From Magicicada septendecula (Eukaryota; Arthropoda; Insecta; Hemiptera; Cicadidae), in assembly GCA_034769895.1 (NCBI GenBank), contig CM068367.1, forward strand, positions 118,891,927 to 118,955,926: 64,000 bases of DNA, in the 5' to 3' direction. Shown in pieces: positions 33,295-45,299 of the stretch. How positions within the stretch are numbered: the stretch's first letter is position 1; every line of letters begins with the position of its first letter. Below the pieces are notes generated by a model. It saw only the letters and a list, made by a program, of their open reading frames with translations, was not told the DNA's origin and searched no databases. The position numbers and the translations under genes are program-made.

Positions 33295-35105
33295 CTAGAT
33301 ATTTTAAATGCGTTATTTTTTTTATTGCAGTTGATAGTAGTACTACTGTTAGCGTCAGTGTAAAATGATGTGTACTAATAACGACCCATCCCGTAGTCTA
33401 ATTATTCGGCTTTTCTGCTGCACCACTCTTTCTCGGTACGTGTAATACAGTTAATTATGCTGTAGGTAAATACACGTGTCCGCGCATTTATGTGGAAATA
33501 TATTAATAAGCTAGCCAGTGGTAACACAGGTCATTGATATAAACTGTGTATCATTTAGGTTTGGTGTATATATGTAGCCTGTGTTCGCAATGACCAACAC
33601 GTTGTCTGCAAAGAAAAGCGCCCATGTAATGATAATAATAGTAATAATAATAATAATAACAATAATTACCATCATCGTCATTATTATCATGATACAATAC
33701 TTTCGTTTAATGTTCAGCTCGCTCTGAATGTTATTAGCGTGAAACGTGTCGAACGGAATAGAGTCGATAATTAACTGAATTATTCTGGAGTGATAATCGA
33801 CTGTCTAGAATACGCTGCCACTGTGCTCGAGTAATTATTGCCAATCAACGAGAGAGAGCGCGCGTGCGCGCGTAATTTTCCGCACGCAAATTGCAACGGC
33901 AACAAAACGGTTCCTTTGTCTACTAATGCAAACGGTATTTTTAATCGCTAGTAAAATACGGTCATAATTTTATTGTTAAACTTGAGTACTCGACTACTTC
34001 ACAACGTAAAGTTTATTGAACGGGATAGAAAATGTCTGTAGAGGAGACAAGAGTGATATGTGCCTGTATGTTGTAAGAGAAGACGACGAAAACTATTTGT
34101 AATTTCTGTCAGTGATGATCAACCAGAAATAGATCTCAGTTGACACGACAGACGACATCGAAGACCATGGAAGTGAAATATTTTAGTCACACTATGGTGC
34201 GGGAACATCGATTGAGAGCATTGTGGAGCTGATGACTGCGCATCTGTATGTCACCCCCGTGTCTGAACAAAATTCCAGTACACTTCCACTTCAAAAAAAC
34301 AGTAAGTACGACCAGCAGATGCTAGAATCGAATCTGTTGTAAAGTTGGCATTTGCGTGCAGATTACTTGCAGACAGTCGGTCCTCTTGATAACAAGCAAT
34401 ATTAACATCCAAAACGTGAAGTCACAATTCAAAATTATTATAGTAATAGAAAACCACTTTCTCAAAGAACTTAATTTTTATATTGCAGAGCGCTTTCAGG
34501 GACTGGTAGTTACCCCACTTCGCCAGTTCTTGGCAAAATCTATCTGCTTTTCTTCTTTTCTGGTTCACTTTTGCTGCTCTGTGCATATGTTTGGACCGAT
34601 GTAACACATACCAACCATAATATAAATAATAGTCCTATATCAAAAATCATAAATGATTACAACATAAAAGTAGCGTACTACAAAAAAAAAAAAAAAAATA
34701 CATCACGACAGATCAGCTAACAGATTACCAAAATAGGAGCGCTTTATAATAGGTGTAGATTTTGATCTCGTTTGAAATAGAATATGCTAATTGCAATGAG
34801 GTATACATGGCGGGAGAGAGGAAAATCAATTACTTATCGATACCTATAATTCAAGAAAGCTTTTCTCAAACCAACAGTATATAACTGCTACGTAGCATTA
34901 CGTGTTAACACAAAAGTTACTTTTCCAGATACAGACAATATTAAACTCATAAAAATCAGTAGCTGAAGGCGGAAAAAGGGTATATTAGAAAAACCTGTAC
35001 GTATAAAAACTTCATAAAACAGTAGACGAATACCTGAACAAACACAGATAAATACGAAACACGATATAACATTATTTGACCGAATAAGAGATTAACATTA
35101 CAGAT
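33295..35105. other. Gene-free stretch
   Basis: Contains an ATA/AAT repeat at 33629-33665 and CGCGCGTGCGCGCG at 33857-33870. No coding region supported. Confidence 0.4.
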
Positions 35106-35112
35106 GGTGGGA

Positions 35113-35141
35113 GGGGAGAGAGAGAGAGAGAGAGAGAGAGA
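35113..35141. repeat. (GA)n microsatellite
   Basis: About 13 GA units. Confidence 0.9.
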
Positions 35142-35144
35142 GTG

Positions 35145-35890
35145 ATTGGAAAGCTCTGCGAAAGGGTGTACTACCACAACACAAAAAACGCTCTGAAAAT
35201 TAAAAAAAGTGAGTTCTGTGATACTAATATCAATCATTTATTACAAGAAAGGTTAAATGAAGTTTAGTGAAAATGTGTGAAACAAAATTGTTAAATGTAT
35301 GGATTTCTTATAAGTAATTTATGATAGAGTGAAATGAAGTCTTCGTACAAGAGACGAAGATTTGCGAAACTTCGGACGGAAAGTTCTGAGAAAAATGTTT
35401 GGACTGGTCCACGATCAGGACGGTTCGTGCCGAGTAGGATAAACGTCTACGTAAACGCATCAATACATCACGACGAAATACATATAGATCTATAAGTAAT
35501 TATAGAATTATGATGGTTGTAAAACTGTTGATGTCCAGGTTTTCGACGTAATGTTGTATGTAAATTGATCATTTAATAGGTCCAGATACATGGGTAACAT
35601 GGTAGATAATAAAGGGTCCATAAACACGTCAATACATGACAGGATACAAATAGAAAGTAGCGCGTATTATGCCAGTAGTAGACTATTTAGAACCAAACTT
35701 ATTAGTTGTAACATAAAAATACAGTAAATATATTGTAATAGACTGAGTCGTATGGTTTAAAAGCCACACGTTGTTGGCGTCATTTTGTAAGACAACTCGA
35801 TCCGTCGTGTAGTTAATGTAATTTTAATTATGGTTAGTTTAATTAATTTAATTGTATATAAATTAATTTAATATTTGGCTGTGGTTTCAT
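35145..35890. other. Gene-free stretch
   Basis: AT-rich; two similar phrases ACGCATCAATACATCACGAC (35455) and ACACGTCAATACATGACAGG (35623) suggest a degenerate duplication about 168 bp apart. Confidence 0.4.
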
Positions 35891-35896
35891 TTATTA

Positions 35897-36217
35897 TTAG
35901 AGTCGTTGAATTAAAGCGTTAAAGATTAATTTTTCTGGTTTAGCCGGCTCATCGTTTGTCGAACGTTGAGTATCGGACAGAGTTGGTTTCCTCTTCTCTA
36001 GTAGATATTTTCGGTGGCGTTGGTTCCAACTGTAATTAAGACATTTTTGTATAAAAGTACTTACTTTGTGTGATGTTCTCGTTATCAGGTAAAGTGTGTC
36101 AGCTTCCCTAAAAAACAATATCAATTCAAATAACTCGTGGCGCCGTTTGTATTGCCAACCGTCGCATGTCGTCTGCCAAGCTTGTAAATACCTGTCTACT
36201 TGAAATAATCGGGCCAA
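35897..36217 (-). CDS. Unrecognised 106-codon ORF
   Basis: Reads MARLFQVDRYLQAWQTTCDG, then RHELFELILFFREADTLYL, and ends with a Lys/Pro-rich tail (LLEKRKPTLSDTQR). Amino-acid composition looks protein-like rather than low-complexity: four Trp, three Cys and balanced charge. I recognise no family. It lies directly downstream (minus sense) of the T-skewed block at 36.7-39.1 kb, so it may be the end of the same decayed element. Confidence 0.3.
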   Translation of the reverse strand: MARLFQVDRYLQAWQTTCDGWQYKRRHELFELILFFREADTLYLITRTSHKVSTFIQKCLNYSWNQRHRKYLLEKRKPTLSDTQRSTNDEPAKPEKLIFNALIQRL

Positions 36218-36659
36218 CTCTAATTATTCAGTGAAACATAATTTATTTATTGTTGATGTATGATCATTTATATCATGAACCTTTAACAATAGAAGGTTAA
36301 ACTGTTGCAATTACCTTTCATTGGTTTTTAAACTCTTTTTAATATCTCAGGGTGGTCAATCTGCGCATGTGCATTCCACACGCTACAATGTTTGTTTACT
36401 ATTAAATTAATCAACATGGGGTTCTTTGAGCATACAATATACGAAAACGTTAATACAACAAAACAATTATTATTATTTAATAGCAGAGTGGTCACCTCAG
36501 ATCACTGTAATCTCACTTCATTACTTCTATAAAATTGTAAACAGACGTCTTGCGTCAACTTATAGGTTAGACCTGGCGTGTCTAATATAATGCCAGTTAC
36601 GTTCGTTAAACATTTAAGTGGTCAATTGACAAATAAATTCAGTTTACTAAAGTTATGAT

Positions 36660-39120
36660 CTCTTCAGTAGATCCAACTATCATTAGGATACTAATTTGGA
36701 TACCCTTTATCAGGTAATTTACTTATTTCTATTCGCATGTCCACAAGTTTTTAAATGGTGGTACATCGACGTAACCTATTTGATTCAGTAGAACCTACTG
36801 TCTTTACAATATTAATAAACATTGATTCATTCATAGTTGGAATGAATTTCGTTAATTCTTATTTGACTTTACGAGGTTCAACGCCTCTTGAAAGTTCCTT
36901 TATTTATTCTTAATTCTGTTTAGTGTCAAGTTATGTTCACTTCTTATAGTCTACAATAATGATATTATATCACCATACTGCCTTTTATTTATATAATACC
37001 GCGATTGCCGGGATTGTACACTGGCAGTCGTGTATGCACTGCACTTTTTCTTACTTATTTCATTTATTTCACTTTATAAATGTCCTTTAGACATTTGATT
37101 CGTATTGGCACTGAATCAGACGTTTACTATCCGCACAGGTTAGGTAAAAATTACTGTTTTTCGTCGAAAACTCTCGTCGTGTTTCCTCCGTTGATCGTAC
37201 AATAAGAAGTGACGCTTAGCTTGGCGTCCCTTTGCTGGTCAAGCCTCGCTACAGGTAATTTGATTGGTTCTAATCTCGATGACACCTCACTGACAGCTCC
37301 TTCGGCGTGGGTCTTTGGTATTGAGAGTACGAAAATATTTCCATCAATTTACACAAATATTTAAAAAGCATTTAACTTTCTTATGGTACTTGGGAGTTCT
37401 AATTGACTCATCTCAATCGTTTTTAATTGTTCTCTAGATCAATTAGATACCCCTCAAGCCATCATTCTGTTAATGTTTGACACTTTTTTAATTTCACCAC
37501 TTAGGCCTCTTACATTTTTCAATTAAAACTATCTTACTTTCTATTATTTACAATTCAATTTCACAATTAGGTTTATTGATGATTATTCAGTCTCTTTCTG
37601 TCCTTTAATCGTATTATAAACCAGTTATCTATGATAACTCTAAAATTGATCATAAACCCTGCTGTACAGGTAGCATTATGGTTTGGATTTACCTGATATT
37701 ATTTATTGAAGGTATTTTAAGAATTAGGTGCACTTCATTTCTATTCTTAAAGGTTCCCTTCAACTTCTGGTTATCATTGGCTGACTTAATCAATACCTCT
37801 TCTTGTGTATTTTGGTTAATGACATATTCAGTGTTTGGCACCTAGGCCTTAAATTTTATCCTGCTCTAATCTTATAATACATTGTTTACAATTGGTTACT
37901 CTTCAATCATTAGTTGGTGTCTTTGTCTATATTATTATTTTACTATTGTTGGTTTAGTCTGATACCCTGTATAACTTTAACATTTAGTATCAGACTCTAA
38001 GCTCCTTTAGGCCTATTGCTACACAAGTTAGTTTTAACAGTGGTCTGTTCATTACTATTGGATTACCTCTGAACACTGTCTCTGGTTTATTCAGATTAAC
38101 TATTACAACTTTTAGTTGTTACCTTTGCTGGTTTTGACATAATTATTCTCTGAATTATATTCTTTTGGTACACCTATAGTTAAAGCACTGTATGGTTCTA
38201 CAATTGTTCTCTTAACTCTTATTTAATTTTAAATTAAGTGATCATTCTCCTTTACAAAATAGTGATAATAATTATATAAAGGTGTTACCATCCTTTGATT
38301 GGTAATAGTATATCACCTGCTTTGTTAATACCATAAAACATCTTGCATCTGGTGTCAAGATACCAGTATGTCTATTTTCTATTATCTTGTGATAATTTTA
38401 ATCTAATTACAATTGGTTTACATTGTACAAGTAACTGTGAACCTTGCTGGTTCTATTGACACTAATTTCTCCTCTCTTTTATACCATATTGTTACAGTTT
38501 TAATAAACATCATTCGATAAGTAATATCCCTACATTTGCTTTAGTTACAAGGCTGGTCTATATGATTCATGTTTGTTATTCTTCCAGATACACAGTTGAT
38601 TTACTAATTTTTACTAATACCTTTACTAATTTTATTTCACTCTCCTGACCTTTGTTCATTGTCTCATTTAATCACTTTATAAGCTTCTTTGTCGGCATAG
38701 TTATTTATATTAGTTCATTAGGCATCCTTATTACTCTGTCCTTTACTTTGGGCTTTCTTGTCATGATCCGTTCATCTTGTCTTGTCGAGTAGGGCATATC
38801 TTATTACTCATTCTGTTTTTGTATCTAGTTGGGCTTTGTAGTGTTCTTCTTTACTCCATTTATAGTTTCTTCTCTCTGTCATTGGTATTCACGTTTTCAC
38901 CTAATCTATTGGGTGTTGTCAGTTAATTACATTTCGTCTAGGTCATTGTCATTATTTCTTTGGTCATCTTCATCAGTATTTTAAAGATGTATTCTTTATT
39001 TATTTATTTAAAATCACCTTCTACTTGTCTTGGTTATTAACATTAAAGTTGTATGTAGTATTCTTTATGATTTGTTATTGTTGGATTATTGGTTGTTTGG
39101 GACCCTGGTGGTCGTGATCT
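36660..39120 (-). pseudogene. T-skewed block, possible decayed A-rich coding element
   Basis: For about 2.4 kb the plus strand has far more T than A, with sharp edges: ordinary DNA below about 36660 and an RT fragment above 39140. The minus strand is therefore A-rich, like LTR-retroelement or viral coding strands. Open minus-strand stretches exist: LSIPKTHAEGAVSEVSSRL to FDEKQ-stop (about 37370-37165, some 65 codons), VPNTEYVINQNTQEEVLIKS to PSINN (about 37840-37690) and VNLNKPETVFRGNPIVMNRP (about 38100-38030). Stops and frame changes are frequent. AT-rich DNA yields such runs by chance, so coding origin is only a hypothesis and no domain is recognised. Confidence 0.3.
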
Positions 39121-39139
39121 GATGTAACATTACAATATA

Positions 39140-39565
39140 CAAGACACTTATCAGACCGGTTGTTACTTACGGAGGCGAGACATGGACATTAACAAAGGAA
39201 GAAACAAGAAACACTAAGAAGGCTTGAAAGAAAGATCCGAAGACGTGTTTATGGCCCGGTTAAAGAAGATGAAAGAAGAATGAGAAATAACCAGAAGATA
39301 GACGAGCTATTAAATCACGAATACACTGTAATAATCATAAAAGTTCAAGAAATACAATGGTTAGGTTACCTACAGCGGATGGATGATCAGCGGATGCGAA
39401 AGAAAATTCTGAGGGTGCAGGTTTATAAAATGACAAAGAGGGGCCGGGCTAGGACGAGTTGGTTGGATAATGTGCTAGAAGATCTCAGAAGAATGGATAT
39501 GAGGGTAACAGTGAGATGACAATGGACAGGAGACTTTCGAGACGATTGGTGTTGGGCTGTAGTGC
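39140..39565 (+). pseudogene. RTE-like RT C-terminal region (family D)
   Basis: After LIRPVVTYGGETWTLTKEET (39151-39210) and a frame change, RRLERKIRRRVYGPVKEDER leads into the open frame 39280-39519. That frame contains VQEIQWLGYLQRMDDQRMRK, then RGRARTSWLDNVLEDLRRM. These are the I-R-P-V-V-T-Y-G-x-E-T-W-T, R-R-x-(F/Y)-G-P-V, W-x-G-x-x-x-R-M and R-G-R-x-R-x-x-W-x-x-x-V-x-x-D-L blocks of the endonuclease-reverse transcriptases often annotated as craniofacial development protein 2-like. The catalytic half is missing. It shares the 3' sequence CAATGGACAGGAGACTTT with 54990. Confidence 0.8.
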
Positions 39566-39569
39566 TAAA

Positions 39570-39901
39570 GAAGAGTTGTATGTAAATTTGATCTCGCTAC
39601 TGGACATTGAGTACATTCTGTATCCTTAATATAAGCAACACCGTCATGTACGTGCATTTGATATTTGATCGTCGTATGTGTTTTAGGAGAGCCATCATGG
39701 TGAAGCATTATAGTCATACGTGTAAATAAAATATCCGATAGATAACGAGGAATGTCACACAGAATGGTGATGCGGTGGCGTGCGCGCCCACTCACACGCA
39801 GAATTTATTTCACTAAATTTGTTGTCCTCTATGTGGCGGTGGAGAAGCTGCGATTTTTAATTACTCAGCCAAGCGGCATAATGGTGGTGGGTAGTGGTGG
39901 T

Positions 39902-39971
<70 letters not shown>

Positions 39972-40575
39972 CGCGACACTGCAGCTACAGCAGTAATTAC
40001 ACAGTCAGCTGTGTGTGTCTCATTATTAGTGCAAAATATTACAGTTAATTATTCCGTAGGTGTGTGCACGCTGTGACGAATGTCGCTCGATTCGTTAATA
40101 ATCAGCGTGTGTATGTTCAGAAATTAAAAACTATATTATTCAGTTGAAACTGCATTTGGTATCGAATGAATGATGCAACGCACGTCGGTTCGAGGCAGAA
40201 TAATATTACTATATACAGCATAATGATTGTATTATTAAATACAATTAATTTGCACATACAAACGCATACGAAAGCTATTTATGTAGAGAGTGTACACGCG
40301 CGCGCGTGTATTTATGAAAGCGGCAAAAGGCATAGTAAAGGTGCTAGTAAATCAATTCAAATAAATGCAAATCATAAGTTGAGAAAATAGCGAATATTGA
40401 TCGAGATACCAAGAAGATTTAATTTCAAACACCAGCAAAGGGCGCACACGCAATAAACAGATACTTCCGATTGAAAATAACACAAGACTCGCGTCGAGGT
40501 ACAGGCGTGACGAAAAAGAAACGCTAATGATGACAGTGGAAGTGCATACCGAACAGCATGTTATAGGACAAAGAA
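39570..40575. other. Gene-free stretch with a TG microsatellite
   Basis: The ORFs here are produced by the TG tract or look random. Confidence 0.4.
39904..39969. repeat. (TG)n microsatellite
   Basis: 33 TG units; gives false Cys-Val ORFs. Confidence 0.98.
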
Positions 40576-40579
40576 ATGT

Positions 40580-40985
40580 CAAAATCTTCCCTTCTTCTTA
40601 TTCGGGGACTAGGCGAATCATCTGTCCGGTCCCAAAGGAATATATATACACGTTCACCAACGCTTCCTAGGTCTTCCTATACTTCGGCCCAACAGGCTTC
40701 TATTGGCAAACTTGCTTAGGAACCTGCCATCTGGCATCCTATTCAGATGAGCAGTCTATCCCTCTTTGTTGTCTGCAATACGATCTTGGATACTAAAAAT
40801 GTTCAACGCTTTACAAACGTCTTCATTGTAGTCTATCCCTTCGTGTGCCTTTAACGGATCGCAAGAATCTCATCTCCGATGCCTGTATTCTGCTGAGATG
40901 TTTTTCTGCCTGAACGCAAGTATCAGAACCATACAAAAGCAGTAGCACCGCCGCCCGTTACCTTATAAAATTTCAGTTGACAGCG
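40580..40985 (-). pseudogene. RT C-terminal remnant (family B-like)
   Basis: Minus strand reads LLLLYGSDTCVQAEKHLSRI, then QASEMRFLRSVKGTRRDRLQ. L-L-Y-G-S-(E/D)-x-x-x-x...I-Q-A-(A/S)-E-M-R-F-L-R-S-V-K-G-x-x-R-x-D is the thumb-side signature of these reverse transcriptases. The remainder (to 40580) is frame-broken. No palm motif is present. Confidence 0.7.
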
Positions 40986-40989
40986 CTCG

Positions 40990-42190
40990 ACTAATTGTGC
41001 CACAAGTGGAGGCAGTCAGTGCTGCTGACATAAGATATTTATAATAATTAATAATGTTTATTTCGATTATATGGTCAAACTGTAATTGTTTCACATTCAA
41101 CTTTTTCTCACCCTGTAAGTGTTTTCATTATAGGAGTCATTACGGTTTGTGTTACAACGAATAATCGCCGCTGATTTAGGCTACAGTTAGTTAAACGTAG
41201 GTTTACATAACCGCAAGAAAAACGAATGAAAAAGCAAACTTTTAAAAAATGTAATAATTTTTCGAAAAAGAAGTTAATTAGAATTGTATCAATACTACTT
41301 TTTTAATCATATTATGTCAATTAAATAAACAGTTGTCTGGATTTAAAAAATGTAATTTTAATGAATTAACCTTTTATTGCTAATGATTTAGTACACCCTG
41401 GTTAATCGAAATCATATCGGGTAATCGGGGTTAACTGTATTCGTATTCACTTGAGGCACAGATAGGCGAGTGAAGCGAAGTGCTGCCCACACCGATTTCC
41501 GTATGTACCGTTTGAGGTCAGCGGACTACTCTGCTTCTACTACACAAAATACACAAACAGTAGTATGTTGTTATGAAGACGTGATAACGAGACAGATTTT
41601 AGTTTGCACTTATAGTGCAGTCAGTTATCTTTCGGGGAAAAGGGACTGCAGTTAGTAAAAGTTGTGCCTTCGTGCTGGACAAACGTTGAAACAATCAAGA
41701 TAGTCTTCCGTCGGTAGTTCAAATCGATTTATTAAGACATTAAGCCGTTGAAAATTCTTGTAAAACTTACAGCTGGCTCGACAGTTGTAAAACTCGAAAG
41801 AATGTTGTAATTTTTATAATTGAAATGATTTACAGCCGCAAGAAACTTACGAGTTAACAATAACTCTCTCTCTAACTAAACCCCCACCCCCACCCCCAAC
41901 AACCACCACCACCACCACCACCACCAAGCATTTACATTGTCGCTACACTTTTTTCATTATTCTTGACATAAACTGTTACATTAATTTAATAAAACTACTC
42001 AAAACTTGCTTTGTTTCAATTTATCGTACCTCTTTCGAGGACAAGTAGATGGCTTGTTACTAACTACTGTTCAGTCTAAATTTGGTGTCAAAGACGTAAA
42101 TAGTACGTCTTAAACCTGTACATATATAAAAAGCTAAAAAAGGAATAGACTAATACCGTAACACCAGACTAAAGCTCCTGAACACAATAC
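40990..42190. other. Gene-free stretch
   Basis: AT-rich; a C-rich ACC repeat lies at 41880-41928. Nothing coding. Confidence 0.4.
41880..41928. repeat. ACCCCC/ACC simple repeat
   Basis: ACCCCC units pass into about seven ACC units. Confidence 0.9.
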
Positions 42191-42198
42191 TGTAGTCC

Positions 42199-42240
42199 AG
42201 TGCTTCTCAGCCTTTTTAAGTCCGGGACCCACCTTGAAGG
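42199..42240. mobile_element. Candidate hAT terminus
   Basis: CAGTGCTTCTCAGCCTTTTT then AAGTCCGGGACCCACCTTGA. CAGTG(G/C)TTCTCAACCTTTTT is a well-known terminal sequence of hAT-type non-autonomous elements. The opposite end was not found within the window. Confidence 0.5.
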
Positions 42241-42374
42241 ATATTACACTTCATCGGACTCGTAAGCAGAATTACTTGTAGTAATGTGAACCAGTTTATA
42301 ATCATATTTTTACTATCATCCGAGTACTATAAGCCCTCTTTTACGCTTAAGCTAGTTATACATCATTATTTCTA

Positions 42375-42469
42375 TCTTCTTCTTCTTCTTCTTCTTCTTC
42401 TTCTTCTTCTTCTTCTTCTTCTTCTTCTTCTTCTTCTTCTTCTTCTTCTTCTTCTTCTTCTTCTTCTTC
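42375..42469. repeat. (TTC)n microsatellite
   Basis: About 31 TTC units without interruption; on the minus strand a GAA tract directly following an RT remnant. Confidence 0.98.
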
Positions 42470-43265
42470 ACGTAGTAGGAACTTTCCTGTTCCGTCTGCA
42501 CAGAGTATCTCTCCATCTGACTCTCGGTCTTCCTGCATCTCTTGTACCAAAGGGTCTATACTGAAATGCAACCTAGGTAGTCGTCCATCCTCCATTCGGT
42601 CCAGATGCTGTAACCATTCCCTGCGATATGTCTGGATCTTATCATTTATGGACAATACCTGTAGCTCTTCTCTATTATCCTCATTGGGTAAACTATCCTG
42701 CCTTGTGGAACCCTTTGTTCTTCTCAGAAACTTCATTTCCGAAATGTGTATTTTTTAATTCCGAAAAACGAAGAACGAAGTTTTTAGTTTTATTTGTTCG
42801 AACCCATGGTTCAAATGCATATAGTAAAACAGGCACTACCATTGTTTTAATTTAAGCCTTATCTCTTTCCTTGTCTTTGTCCTCGATGTGCTATGTATGA
42901 CACCACACATCTTCTGAAACTTCGATATTTTTGTAGTGACATCTCGGCCTGTGTCATTCCCAATACTGATAGTGCAACCCAGGTAATTGAAGTCAGAGAC
43001 TTGTTCCAAAACTGTTCCCTCAAGAACAGTTTTGATCTGACTGGAAACGTCCTCCAAAAAGTCATGATTTTTGTTTTCTGCTTAGATATTTGAAAATCAT
43101 GCTGTTTTTCAAATACGATTTAAACATTGTAAATAATACTGCAACTCGTCCTCTGTTTTCTGTATTAAGACTGCATCGTCAGCATACAATAAAATATCCA
43201 AACTCGTGTTCTGGTCGTCGAATTCTTGAGGCATTGTCTTGTCTCCATGATTGGATGATGTTGTC
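42470..43265 (-). pseudogene. RT remnant with YADD and GAA tail
   Basis: In minus-strand order: DNIIQSWRQDN (between motifs B and C), then TSLDILLYADDAVLIQKTED with YADD at 43175-43186 (palm active site). Next come VLEGTVLEQVSDFNYLGCTI, then FQKMCGVIHSTSRTKTRKEI, then EMKFLRRTKGSTRQDSLPNE and WLQHLDRMEDGRLPRL. This covers the palm end and the whole C-terminal region, with stops between DELQYYLQCLNRI and the thumb and again near 42740-42850. The copy starts next to a TA run (43266-43281) and its 3' end runs straight into the GAA tract. It is among the most complete family B relatives here. Confidence 0.85.
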
Positions 43266-43284
43266 AATATATATATATATTACA

Positions 43285-44235
43285 ACATCACAACGATTTT
43301 AATGCGTTTATTTATTGATGTGTGTTAAATCTTTATGTACATTACATCACATTAAATTCGTGTGTGTGCAAGAATGAAGGTTGTAATCATAATAATAATA
43401 ATTCTATTTGATTGTTTTATAAATCATTTCAATTTTTATTAACACTTTTTTTTTTATTTGTTTTCCGGTTTAGAAACTCATTATTATCTTGACATAGTTA
43501 TTACGGGTAATTTGCAATCTCAGATTACACGTTAATTTCTTATTTGTTTTACGATTCCAAATGATTCGTATTTTTACGTACCTACTACGTATAATTCGTA
43601 GTCTTATTTGACACAAAAACATATTATAAAATCTTATTGCTAATACATTGTTATAAATTTTCTACACTGCTTACCTAGCTCAATTCTCTTACTGATTATC
43701 TACGCTTTTAATTATCTAACCCTTTTTTTTATATTACTAATTTCTTTTTGTTACTGCGTATGCATTGCTTTCTATAACTTTCTCTGACGAGGTCGTCATA
43801 TACTACTAACAATTATATTTTTTAAATTACAGTTACTGCTAACTCTTATCGTTACACAGTCTTTCATATTACTGTACTTAATGTACAAACAAAAACATAT
43901 CTACATCTATACAGTTACGTGACTCATCTTAGAATCGAATTGTTTATTCTTTTTCTCTTTAATATTTAAAGTCTTTTGATTCGGTCTCGGTTTCTGATAA
44001 ATGCATGGTTATTTGTCACCTTGTTATTTGTGTGGTACATCTGAAGCGTGTCCTCTTCGGTCCTGGAAGTCCTGGAGTCGGGTATTCTAGGAGTCTTGTA
44101 GTCTCTCGTACTCTGGTTCACTGGATTCTCTCGTTCCTGGTCATGGCCTCTGGTTCCAACTGCTTGTGGTTGATCTACGGTAGTTTTGTTGTTTCTACGT
44201 AGATATTGTGGCTGCCATGGTTGTCAATCAATTCT
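43285..44235. other. Gene-free stretch
   Basis: AT-rich with poly-T runs; nothing coding recognised. Confidence 0.4.
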
Positions 44236-44238
44236 ATA

Positions 44239-44330
44239 AGTTCTAGTTGTTGGACATAGCCTCCAGCTGTTCTGATGATTGAACTAGAATCGAGTTTTAG
44301 TTCCTGGACATAGCCTCCGGCCTGTATGAT
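44239..44330. repeat. Degenerate tandem duplication, 54-bp spacing
   Basis: AGTTCTAGTTGTTGGACATA at 44239 and AGTTTTAGTTCCTGGACATA at 44293, each followed by GCCTCC(A/G)GC. On the minus strand this encodes a repeated AGGYVQ(E/Q)L(K/E)L unit in a 68-codon ORF (44175-44381), but I do not regard that ORF as a proven gene. Confidence 0.65.
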
Positions 44331-44334
44331 GGTC

Positions 44335-44380
44335 TGACGAGAAAGAGAAAGATGTTTGCGCGTTCCCGTATTTATACCCA
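44335..44380 (-). promoter_or_regulatory. Candidate TATA-type core promoter
   Basis: Minus-strand GGGTATAAATACGGGAACGCG is followed by a pyrimidine-rich stretch and GTCAGACC. TATA (44371-44377) and the TCAG are about 40 bases apart, slightly more than usual for an arthropod initiator. GC-rich flanks around the box (GGCGCCTTGG) resemble an LTR promoter, but no LTR ends were identified here. Confidence 0.35.
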
Positions 44381-44384
44381 AGGC

Positions 44385-45241
44385 GCCAAAATCATCTCTC
44401 GATAATATTCTGCATGTTTGAAAGTGTCGAGAGCGTCACTCTTAACCCACGCTTTATGGTTACACTTAATTTGCTCGTCTTCGCGAATTGCGAAGTCTTT
44501 GGCACATTATCCGATATTCGTCGATCGATAATTTCTAGGTGTTCATCATGCACAAACCATTTTTCCTTATCTTACTTACTCTAATTACTATTGATTTTTA
44601 ACTTCCTATCATTACACTTTTCATTCGTTTTTCACAATTTTTTATAAACTTGTTCGTTATTTTTAACCACACATTTTGGTGTGTTTAGTTTTTCGCTACC
44701 ATGCACACAAGCATTATAAATTAATTTAAATACAATAATTTATATCGTTACTGAAAAGGGTGGCGCTTTTCAGGAATGAACAAGTCGCACACACACACAT
44801 ACACCCTTTACGTGTGTACACACATACAAAGGCTGGCGTCAATCACCTGTCCCAACCTGCAAGTCAGGCGTCTCTCTTAGAATTTATATTGCAGGCTGAA
44901 TTCTTATTATTATCAAAATGCACTATTTATTTCTTCTAATCACTTATTTAAATTACTTGGTGCAATGCACAGTACTCAACCTATTTGTACTGTTGCAATA
45001 TATATATATATATATATATTAAAAAGCGTAGGCGAAGTACTACATCCCTGCCTTACTCCTTTATTTATTAAAATACTCCTTTACTCCTTAATTTATTTCT
45101 ATTTAATACTAAATGTAAGAGGATTTTTAAGACTGAAGAGGATTTTCGAGCTCAACTTAGCGACCTACAAAACGCACCCTCTACTATAGCCTATCCATTT
45201 AATAATTAGAAGAATCATATCAAAGAAACGCGAGCGAGCGA

Positions 45242-45299
<58 letters not shown>

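Noticed and set aside
35760-35800. Primer-binding-site-like sequence (ATGACGCCAACAACGTG, minus strand)
   Set aside because: Resembles the leader of some Gypsy elements, but no LTR with TG...CA ends lies at the right distance.
39752-40076. Cys-Val repeat ORFs at TG tracts (also 25.6, 45.2 and 52.2 kb)
   Set aside because: Produced by dinucleotide microsatellites, not genes.
42286-42564. Poly-Leu and poly-Glu ORFs
   Set aside because: The Leu run is a translation of the TTC microsatellite. The Glu run is its complement; only the part before it belongs to an RT remnant.
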